A DNA stretch of 10,703 bases from Pseudomonadota bacterium (GTDB lineage: Bacteria; Pseudomonadota; Gammaproteobacteria; Burkholderiales; Burkholderiaceae_C), in contig JAFAGF010000253.1 in assembly GCA_023422975.1 (NCBI GenBank), positions 1-10,703 on the forward strand, read 5' to 3'. Positions 1 through 5,533 of this stretch are shown in pieces; the stretch's first letter is position 1, and every line of letters begins with the position of its first letter. The notes under the pieces are model-generated. The model was given only the letters and a program-made list of their open reading frames with translations. It searched no databases and was not told where the DNA came from. The position numbers and the translations under genes are program-made.

Positions 1-145
1 GACGCACCGCTTCTTCCACGGCAATTTCGTCAAAGGGGTTCATGCTCATCTTGACGTTGGCGATGTCCACGCCTGTGCCATCAGATTTAACGCGGACCTT
101 GACGTTGTAGTCCACCACGCGCTTGACTGGGACCAATACCTTCAT
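1..145 (-). CDS. etfB: Electron transfer flavoprotein subunit beta, N-terminal part (cut by window edge)
   Basis: This is the first 48 codons of EtfB; the rest lies beyond position 1. EtfB pairs with EtfA to form the FAD/AMP-containing heterodimer that takes electrons from acyl-CoA dehydrogenases and passes them to ETF-ubiquinone oxidoreductase during fatty-acid and branched-chain amino acid oxidation in the cytoplasm. The reading begins [19 protein letters not shown] and continues with a DGTGVD segment and the [16 protein letters not shown] block, which are highly typical of the EtfB/FixA N-terminal nucleotide-binding fold. The ATG at 145 is preceded by a good Shine-Dalgarno (AAGGAG, 9 nt upstream), which fixes the start. 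etfA would be expected next, outside the window. The leader has several operator-like dyads, described separately. Confidence 0.95.
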   Translation of the reverse strand, partial: MKVLVPVKRVVDYNVKVRVKSDGTGVDIANVKMSMNPFDEIAVEEAVR

Positions 146-186
146 GCTGCTGCTCCTTGGATCGGTGTGATTGCAGATTATTTGAA

Positions 187-203
187 TTGACGTAAACGTA
201 AAC
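187..203 (-). promoter_or_regulatory. LiuR-like (MerR-family) operator candidate upstream of etfB
   Basis: On the minus strand this reads GTTTACGTTTACGTCAA, a near-palindrome built on ACGTnnACGT. As I remember it, the proteobacterial motif for LiuR, the MerR-family repressor of branched-chain amino acid and acyl-CoA catabolism genes, is of the form TTTACGTnnACGTAAA. The site lies 42 nt before the etfB start codon. A -10-like AATAAT (5 of 6 to consensus) follows it at 177-182, which fits MerR-family operators lying in the promoter spacer, but I see no convincing -35 hexamer. The sequence symmetry is direct; the regulator identity is inference. Confidence 0.5.
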
Positions 204-220
204 TACCGAGCATTCTATGC

Positions 221-237
221 GGCGTTGCAGCAATGCC
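221..237. promoter_or_regulatory. Dyad GGCGTTGC-A-GCAATGCC in etfB leader
   Basis: A 17-bp dyad with arms GGCGTTGC and GCAATGCC around a single central base; seven of eight arm positions are complementary. The one-base centre argues against an RNA hairpin and suits a protein-binding site. No regulator is recognised, and chance occurrence is possible. Confidence 0.25.
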
Positions 238-268
238 GTCCAGCATTCCTTACACAGACAGTCGCACT

Positions 269-290
269 AAAAAGAACGATCGTTCCATTT
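269..290. promoter_or_regulatory. TetR-type operator candidate (GAACGATCGTTC)
   Basis: A perfect 12-bp palindrome GAACGATCGTTC at 274-285 extends outward to a 22-bp dyad with A-rich and T-rich ends (20 of 22 positions symmetric). The size and symmetry are those of TetR-family operators. It lies about 130 nt upstream of etfB and downstream of the mscS-like stop codon, so etfB is the likely target. Betaproteobacterial acyl-CoA catabolism genes are known to be controlled by TetR-type regulators such as FadP or LiuQ; assigning this site to either is inference. Confidence 0.4.
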
Positions 291-331
291 TATGCATGCA
301 TCGCCACAGATAGCGAGGCAATTTGCACAAA

Positions 332-348
332 CTAGGGGTCTTCCCTAG
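332..348 (-). terminator. Weak hairpin over the mscS-like stop codon
   Basis: The arms CTAGGG (332-337) and CCCTAG (343-348) form a perfect 6-bp stem with a 5-nt loop, and the TAG stop codon is part of the stem. On the minus strand the stem is followed by TTTGTG, only a short T run. It may act as a weak terminator or 3' protector, or the channel gene may read through to etfB. I would not call it a proven terminator. Confidence 0.25.
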
Positions 349-1648
349 GCGACATCCCAGCAGATACCGTTGCAGCAGTTGCAGACCCAGAGCGCTCTGC
401 ACTGGGCAAAACTTGCACCATTTGCTTGGGCACTGGCAAGCTCACCCCTGCCTCTCGCAAACTTTGCAGCACAGCCAAATTCACCTGTGACCGTATGTTG
501 CCTTGCCCATTTTGGGGATCATTGATGTAGTAGCTCAGCGTGAATTGCAAGCCATGCTCGACAAAGTCCACCAACTGCACGGAGGGGGCGGGCTTGTTCA
601 GCACGCGGGGCTGCTGGCTGGCGGCTGCCAGCAAAATGTCACTGACCTGCTCCACATCACTGTCCATGCCGACAACAATGGTGGTGCTCAGCAAAAACTG
701 CCGATCTGATTGCGTCAGGTTTTCTACACGCTGGGTGATCAAGGTTTCATTGGGAACAATGGCCTCGCGTCCATTGCTGGCACGAATTACCGTAAAACGG
801 GTTTTGATATCGGTAATGCGGCCTTCAAAACCATCGACACGTACGTTGTCACCAATCCGCAATGCCCGCTCTAGCAGCACCAAAAATCCGCTGACATAGT
901 TGGATGCGATTTTTTGCATCCCAAAGCCCAAGCCGACGCCCACGGCGCCTCCCATCACAGACAGCGCCGTCAAATCCACCCCCACCCACGATAGCGAGAC
1001 CAGCAACCCCACGGTGATGAGCACCACCTTGGTGATGTTCATACCCACCTTGCGCATCGACAAATCACTGACCCAGCGGTTGACCACATGCTGCTCAAAC
1101 AGGCTGGCAATCCACAACACAAACACCATCATCAACCCAGCAGACAGTACACCCTCTACCAGATTCAACAAATTGATTTGTGTTTTTCCAACCGTCAAGC
1201 TAATGGATTCCAGCTCGGCCATCACCACCGGCAGCAAACCCAAAGTGTGCAAAACCGCGACACCCCACACTGCCCACGAAAAAACCCGTTCCAGCAAACG
1301 CATGCTGGTGGACTGGGGAAATGTTTTGCTCAGCACCCGCGCGACAAAGCGAATGATGGTCAACGAAAACAGCAGTGACACTGCCACGCGCAGCCAAAAG
1401 ACAGGCATGTAATGGGTGACAACCAATTGAGCGGTATAGATCAGCAGCAGCGCCAGCAAGGGAAACATGGCCCCGCTCAAAGGCCGGTGGCCAAACCAGA
1501 TCGCTGATGCCCGCCCTTTATCTTTCAGGCCTGCGCCCCACCAGCGCACACCGAGATAAGCCAGTAGCAAACCACCTAAGACGATAAAAAACTCCAGCCA
1601 AGCGCTGGAGCTGTTGAAGTCATCAATGAGCTTGTCGAAAATATCCAT
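332..1648 (-). CDS. MscS-family mechanosensitive ion channel
   Basis: A 438-residue inner-membrane channel expected to open under membrane tension and release solutes on hypo-osmotic shock. Hydrophobic stretches lie near residues 17-36, 60-80, 85-105, 122-142, 165-187 and 205-222. They are followed by the pore-lining TM3 with its small-residue pattern GGAVGVGLGFGMQ (233-245) and the MscS beta domain (about 250-310, including IGDNVRV, the GRITDI segment and the IVPNETLI segment). The remaining C-terminal part is the alpha/beta vestibule with a variable tail. E. coli MscS has 286 residues and three helices, so this is a larger family member with extra N-terminal helices, like YnaI or YbdG types. 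The ATG at 1648 has AGAGG upstream. It lies 87 nt after the enoyl-CoA hydratase gene on the same strand. Selectivity and gating threshold cannot be read from sequence. Confidence 0.93.
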   Translation of the reverse strand: MDIFDKLIDDFNSSSAWLEFFIVLGGLLLAYLGVRWWGAGLKDKGRASAIWFGHRPLSGAMFPLLALLLIYTAQLVVTHYMPVFWLRVAVSLLFSLTIIRFVARVLSKTFPQSTSMRLLERVFSWAVWGVAVLHTLGLLPVVMAELESISLTVGKTQINLLNLVEGVLSAGLMMVFVLWIASLFEQHVVNRWVSDLSMRKVGMNITKVVLITVGLLVSLSWVGVDLTALSVMGGAVGVGLGFGMQKIASNYVSGFLVLLERALRIGDNVRVDGFEGRITDIKTRFTVIRASNGREAIVPNETLITQRVENLTQSDRQFLLSTTIVVGMDSDVEQVSDILLAAASQQPRVLNKPAPSVQLVDFVEHGLQFTLSYYINDPQNGQGNIRSQVNLAVLQSLREAGVSLPVPKQMVQVLPSAERSGSATAATVSAGMSPREDP

Positions 1649-1735
1649 GGCCTCTATGCACAGTGAACAACAACAACGATTGTTAGAAATTCGGTGTGCA
1701 CCGTCTGTCAGCCAGCAAGACTTTGCAGACCTGCC

Positions 1736-2512
1736 TTAGTTGCGCCACGACGGGATGCGCTTTTGCACAAAGGCCTGCGCCCCTTCCTGCGCATCCGCAT
1801 CCATCATGTTGCAGGCCATGGTCTCGCCGGCCAGCACATATGCATCCTCCAGACCCAACTCTCGCTGCCGATGCAGCAAAGCCTTGCCCATACGCACCGC
1901 AGTGGCTGGCTTTTGCACAATCGCTTGCACCAGTTGCTCGACCTGCGCATCAAGGGCTTCTGCCGGTACCGCACGGTTGACCAGGCCCTGCGCTTGCGCC
2001 GTCTGGGCATCCATAAAGTCTCCAGTCAGCAGCATTTCCATCGCCTGCTTGAATGGCACATTGCGCACCAGCGGCACGCTGGGCGTTGCGCAAAACAAGC
2101 CGTAGTTGATACCACTGGTAGCAAAACTGGCCTGGGTGCTGGCCACAGCCAAATCGCACTGCGCCACCAGTTGGCAGCCCGCCGCCGTTGCCATGCCTTG
2201 CACCCGTGCAATCACCGGCACAGGCAATCTGGCTATGCTGAGCATCATGCGCGAGCACTGTGCAAACAGAGCCTGGTAGTACGTCAACTGAGGCTGCGCT
2301 GCCATGTCCTTCAAATTGTGCCCCGCACAAAATGCTTTGCCATTGGCCGCCAACACCACTACGCGCACACTGTCATCCTGTGCAATGGCATCGAATGCTT
2401 CTTGCAAGGCATGCAGCATGGCACTGCCCAACGCGTTAAAACGCGGGGCATCATTCAGCGTCAAGGTGACTACGCCACGCGCATCACGGGTTTGCAGCAA
2501 TACATCACTCAT
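1736..2512 (-). CDS. Enoyl-CoA hydratase/isomerase-family protein (ECHDC3-like)
   Basis: A 258-residue crotonase-fold protein, normal length for the family, acting on an acyl-CoA thioester in the cytoplasm. The oxyanion-hole segments are present: FCAGHNLKDM (61-70) and GMATAAGCQ (106-114). The pattern around LPVPVIARVQG, ATAAGCQLVAQCDLAVAS and AMEMLLTG resembles the ECHDC3 subfamily rather than classical FadB-type hydratases. Of the two catalytic glutamates of rat hydratase (Glu144 and Glu164), the second aligns with Glu159 here, but the first position is occupied by Gly134 (segment FATSGINYGL). Classical syn-hydration is therefore doubtful; isomerase, hydrolase or another crotonase reaction is possible. 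Its ATG is 3 nt after the deacetylase stop codon, so the two genes are almost certainly one operon. The substrate is unknown. Confidence 0.9.
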   Translation of the reverse strand: MSDVLLQTRDARGVVTLTLNDAPRFNALGSAMLHALQEAFDAIAQDDSVRVVVLAANGKAFCAGHNLKDMAAQPQLTYYQALFAQCSRMMLSIARLPVPVIARVQGMATAAGCQLVAQCDLAVASTQASFATSGINYGLFCATPSVPLVRNVPFKQAMEMLLTGDFMDAQTAQAQGLVNRAVPAEALDAQVEQLVQAIVQKPATAVRMGKALLHRQRELGLEDAYVLAGETMACNMMDADAQEGAQAFVQKRIPSWRN

Positions 2513-2515
2513 GGT

Positions 2516-3469
2516 CTAGATATCCGCCAAAACGCGCAAATGCGCTTCCACACTGCGAGCCAGCGGCCCCATCATGTAGCCGCCTTCTAGGCAAGAAACC
2601 ACACGCCCTTTGCTGAAGCGACGCGCCACATCTTTGATGCGCTCGGTCAGCCAGATGTAGTCGTTTTCGGTGAGGTTGAGCTGCCCCATATCGTCATCAC
2701 GGTGCGCATCAAAACCTGCGCTGACAAAAATCATTTCCGGCTTGAATGCCTCCAGCCGCGGTATCCACATCATCTCGACCAGCTCACGGATATCCATGCC
2801 CTTGGTATAGGCCGCCACCGGAATATTGAGCATATTGGCTGCAGGCTCTTTGTCGCCACTGAAAGGATAGAAAGGGTGCTGAAAAAAGCTCACCATCAGC
2901 ACGCGCTCATCGCCCGCCAAAATGTCTTCAGTGCCGTTGCCATGGTGCACATCGAAATCAATAATGGCTACGCGCTTGAGGTTGCGCCTGTCCAATGCAT
3001 GCAACGCGGCAATCGCCACGTTGTTGAAAAAGCAAAAGCCCATGGCTTTTTCACGGGTGGCGTGGTGACCCGGTGGGCGAATCGCACAAAACGCATTTTC
3101 CAAACTGCCGTCAATCACCGCATCGGTCGCGGCCACCGCTGCGCCTGCAGCATGCAAGGCCGCCGTCAAGGTGTGCGCATTGATTGAGGTGTCGGTATCC
3201 AGTTGTGTGTACTCAGGGCCTCCTGCGGCCTGCTCTTCCACCAAACGATCCGTCAACCCGCGCAGCGCCGCCACATGCATGCGATCATGGGCTAGCTCGA
3301 CATCGCTCAAGGCTGCTTGAGGTGCATCAATTCGCTCCAATCCATCCAAGACCCCTGTCATGAGCAGGCGGTCTTCAATAGCATCTAAGCGTTGCGGGCA
3401 CTCCGGGTGCCCAGGCCCCATTTCATGCTGTCGGCACGAACGGTGAGAAAAATAGCCAGTCTTGCCCAC
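2516..3469 (-). CDS. Histone-deacetylase-family (AcuC/HDAC-like) zinc amidohydrolase
   Basis: A 317-residue arginase/deacetylase-fold enzyme of the bacterial class II HDAC-like group. Members remove acetyl groups from lysines, polyamines or other acetylated small molecules; the substrate here is unknown. In the numbering from the chosen start, the active-site motifs are RPPGHHA (His135-His136), DFDVHHGNGT (zinc ligands Asp173 and His175), AGFDAHRDDDMG (zinc ligand Asp254) and LEGGY near the C-terminus. The N-terminal HEMGPGHPECPQRL block is also typical. I chose the GTG at 3469 because AGGGGA lies 7 nt upstream and homologous proteins, as I recall them, begin at the KTGYFSH segment. In-frame alternatives ATG 3514 (332 residues) and TTG 3526 (336 residues) have poor ribosome sites and would overlap the divergent moxR gene. 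Followed after 3 nt by the enoyl-CoA hydratase homologue. Confidence 0.92.
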   Translation of the reverse strand: MGKTGYFSHRSCRQHEMGPGHPECPQRLDAIEDRLLMTGVLDGLERIDAPQAALSDVELAHDRMHVAALRGLTDRLVEEQAAGGPEYTQLDTDTSINAHTLTAALHAAGAAVAATDAVIDGSLENAFCAIRPPGHHATREKAMGFCFFNNVAIAALHALDRRNLKRVAIIDFDVHHGNGTEDILAGDERVLMVSFFQHPFYPFSGDKEPAANMLNIPVAAYTKGMDIRELVEMMWIPRLEAFKPEMIFVSAGFDAHRDDDMGQLNLTENDYIWLTERIKDVARRFSKGRVVSCLEGGYMMGPLARSVEAHLRVLADI

Positions 3470-3476
3470 TTTCCTG

Positions 3477-3482
3477 TCCCCT
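3477..3482 (-). promoter_or_regulatory. Shine-Dalgarno supporting the GTG start of the deacetylase gene
   Basis: The minus strand reads AGGGGA followed by 7 nt and then GTG at 3469. Neither upstream in-frame alternative (ATG 3514, TTG 3526) has a comparable purine run at a proper distance, so this site decides the start. Confidence 0.6.
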
Positions 3483-3512
3483 AACTTCTTTGTTTTCGGA
3501 TAAGTTTTGCAC

Positions 3513-4430
3513 ATGAATTTGCACAAAATCCGGTCTCTTTTGGATCAGCTTAACACGGTGATCGTTGGCAAAAAACAGCAAGTACAAGACTGCGTTGCCT
3601 GCCTATTGGCAGGCGGGCACTTGCTGATTGAAGACGTGCCAGGCGTTGGCAAAACCACCTTGGCCCATGCACTGGCACACGGCTTTGGAATGAAGTTCGC
3701 GCGCGTGCAGTTCACCTCCGACCTGATGCCCAGCGACCTTACGGGCGTCTCCATCTACGAGCGCTCCAGCGAAAACTTCGTTTTTCACCCTGGTCCGGTC
3801 TTCACACAGGTACTGCTGGCCGACGAAATCAACCGCGCCAGCCCCAAAACCCAAAGTGCTTTGCTGGAAGCCATGGAGGAAAAACAAGTCTCGGTCGAAG
3901 GAAAAACCCATGCCTTGCCCCAGCCGTTTTTCGTCATTGCAACGCAAAACCCGCAAGAGCAACTCGGCACATACCCGCTGCCAGAAAGCCAATTGGACCG
4001 TTTCTTGATGCGCATCAGTTTGGGCTACCCGGACCGCAATGCCGAGCTGCAGTTGCTGCGCAGCCATGGGCACCGCGAACATGCCGATGCGCTGGCCGCG
4101 CAAATTTCTGCACAAGAACTGCTTGAGCTGCAGCAAGCCGTGCTCCAGATCCATGCCGCCGAGCCCTTGCTGCACTACATCCAGGATTTGCTGGAAGCCA
4201 CACGCAATGGGCAGTGGTTTGTGCAAGGGCTCTCGCCTCGCGCAGGCATCGCCTTGCTGCGCGCCGCCAAAGCCAATGCCTTGATTGCAGGGCGCGACTA
4301 TGTGGCTCCCGACGATGTACAGGCCATTTTTGTGCAAACCATGGCCCACCGCCTGCACGCGTTGGCGCGCGCTGGCCGCGGAACGCCAGAGCAGGTGCGC
4401 GCCATGCTGGATGCGATTGCCATTCCCTGA
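3513..4430 (+). CDS. MoxR-family AAA+ ATPase
   Basis: A 305-residue AAA+ ATPase of the MoxR group, thought to act as a chaperone-like remodeller of partner proteins and usually encoded beside DUF58 or VWA proteins. Visible motifs: Walker A VPGVGKTT (42-49), Walker B LLADEINRAS (101-110, Asp104/Glu105), sensor 1 ATQNP (143-147), an arginine in LDRFLMR (161-167), and a sensor 2-like LSPRAG segment in the C-terminal helical lid. Length is standard. I prefer ATG 3513, with GGATAAG 8 nt upstream, over the in-frame TTG at 3507, which would sit only 2 nt behind that site. Its stop codon overlaps the duf58 start by one base (TGATG), implying translational coupling. The 43 bp to the divergent deacetylase start are too short for two full promoters, so its promoter probably overlaps that gene. 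Confidence 0.95.
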   Translation: MNLHKIRSLLDQLNTVIVGKKQQVQDCVACLLAGGHLLIEDVPGVGKTTLAHALAHGFGMKFARVQFTSDLMPSDLTGVSIYERSSENFVFHPGPVFTQVLLADEINRASPKTQSALLEAMEEKQVSVEGKTHALPQPFFVIATQNPQEQLGTYPLPESQLDRFLMRISLGYPDRNAELQLLRSHGHREHADALAAQISAQELLELQQAVLQIHAAEPLLHYIQDLLEATRNGQWFVQGLSPRAGIALLRAAKANALIAGRDYVAPDDVQAIFVQTMAHRLHALARAGRGTPEQVRAMLDAIAIP

Positions 4431-5449
4431 TGCCAGACAGCCACCTCCCCACCCGCAGCAAGTGGCGGCAAACCCTGCACAACTGGGCTACACGCAGCCA
4501 GCAGGCCAGTGCCCGGCATTTGCTGCGCCAGCGCAACATCTACGTCCTACCCTCCTCGGCGGGCTGCGTACTGGCCGTCACACTGCTGGTGCTGCTGGTT
4601 GCCAGCATCAACTTTCAGCTCAACCTGGGCTACGCACTCACTTTCTTAATAGCAGGCAGCGCGCTGGCCAGCTTGTGGATGGGGCATCGCAACCTGCGCG
4701 GCTTGGAGTTGCACCTGGGGTTGTTACACCCGGTCTTTCAGGGGGAGCGGGCCACGGTTCCGGTCTTGCTGCACGCCACCCTCGGTAGTCACAACAGGCA
4801 CGGTGTGTCACTGGCCATGAACCGTTCGCAAGGCAAATTGGCATGGGTACATAGCGATGTCGCTGCGGATGCCACCTCCACCGTGGAACTGGGCAGTGTG
4901 CCCCACCAGCGCGGCTGGCACCGCGTGCCACGTGTGGTGATTGAAAGCCGCTTTCCACTGGGGGTGTTTCGCCTGTGGAGCTATTGGCAACCCGATGGCA
5001 GAGTACTGGTCTACCCCGCCCCTGAAGTGCCACCGCCACCTGTCCATTTTGCAGATACCGCGGAACAAGGCCTTGCCCCACCGCGCAGCGCAGGCAGCAC
5101 CGACTACGATGGGGTGCGCAGCTACCAACGCGGAGATACGCTGCGCAGCGTGGTCTGGAAAAAAGCGGCCACGGCACTGGCTTCTGGCAGTGGTGAGTTG
5201 GTGGTACGCAACAGCTATGCCCAGCACAGCCACCGGCTGTGGCTGCAAGCCCACGCCACAGGGCTGCAGGACCCCGAGGCACAAATTGCACGGCTGACCG
5301 CCTGGGTGCTGCATGCCCACGAACAGCAATGGCAGTGGGGCCTGCAGCTACCCAGTGGCCAACAGATTGCCCCCGGCAGCGGCCCTGCACATTTACACGC
5401 CTGCTTGGCTGCCCTGGCAGTGGATGGAAAAAGCGCGCTCCATGAGTAA
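4430..5449 (+). CDS. DUF58-domain membrane protein
   Basis: A 339-residue protein of the DUF58 family, the usual partner of MoxR ATPases and TgpA-type transglutaminases; its molecular function is not established. The N-terminus is basic. Two hydrophobic segments (about 43-61 and 66-84) form a membrane hairpin, and the C-terminal part is expected in the cytoplasm. The DUF58 signature is clear at 225-247: DYDGVRSYQRGD followed by LRSVVWKKAA. The remainder is a VWA-like fold in related proteins. An open frame extends upstream inside moxR, but the ATG at 4430 that overlaps the moxR stop is the sensible start. I see no strong ribosome site, so translation probably relies on coupling to moxR. Confidence 0.92.
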   Translation: MPDSHLPTRSKWRQTLHNWATRSQQASARHLLRQRNIYVLPSSAGCVLAVTLLVLLVASINFQLNLGYALTFLIAGSALASLWMGHRNLRGLELHLGLLHPVFQGERATVPVLLHATLGSHNRHGVSLAMNRSQGKLAWVHSDVAADATSTVELGSVPHQRGWHRVPRVVIESRFPLGVFRLWSYWQPDGRVLVYPAPEVPPPPVHFADTAEQGLAPPRSAGSTDYDGVRSYQRGDTLRSVVWKKAATALASGSGELVVRNSYAQHSHRLWLQAHATGLQDPEAQIARLTAWVLHAHEQQWQWGLQLPSGQQIAPGSGPAHLHACLAALAVDGKSALHE

Positions 5450-5485
5450 ACCGGCTGTGCAGTTTGAAAGCATGAAAATATTAGC

Positions 5486-5528
5486 AAAAAGTGCTTCTAG
5501 CGCTTTCTATATCTACGCCAGCAGCTAT
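5486..5528 (-). repeat. Comamonadaceae-type dispersed stem-loop repeat, copy 1
   Basis: A 43-bp unit that, read on the minus strand, starts ATAGCTGCTGGCG and ends AAGCGCTAGAAGCACTTTTT. It aligns without gaps to the unit at 10203-10245, with 27 of 43 identities concentrated in both ends (ATAGCT, AAGCG.TAGA, CACTTTTT) while the middle differs. The arms form an imperfect inverted repeat (8 of 11 positions complementary) around an 11-nt loop. I recall similar units scattered between genes in Comamonadaceae. It fills most of the duf58-tgpA gap and ends 5 nt before the tgpA start codon. Confidence 0.7.
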
Positions 5529-5533
5529 TAAAT

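Noticed and set aside
1649..1735. CGGTG-TG-CACCG dyad (1692-1703) and CAA trinucleotide run before the mscS-like gene
   Set aside because: Short, and no promoter hexamers at sensible spacing; not enough to call a regulatory site.
1694..2590. Open frame of 298 codons on the plus strand opposite the enoyl-CoA hydratase gene
   Set aside because: The translation is rich in His, Arg, Gln and Cys with no family pattern, and the minus strand encodes an intact crotonase.
321..3528. Repeated word TTTGCACAA at several places (near 322, 1763, 1914, 3518)
   Set aside because: Most copies are inside coding sequence where Cys, Ala or Gln codons can produce it; no constant spacing or position relative to promoters.
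3603..4358. Open frame of 251 codons on the minus strand opposite moxR
   Set aside because: Antisense shadow of a well-conserved ATPase gene; no motif or ribosome site supports it.
4214..4429. N-terminal extension of the DUF58 gene into moxR
   Set aside because: The 72 extra residues are Arg/Ala/Cys-rich and out of frame with the conserved MoxR C-terminus; the ATG overlapping the moxR stop is the natural start.
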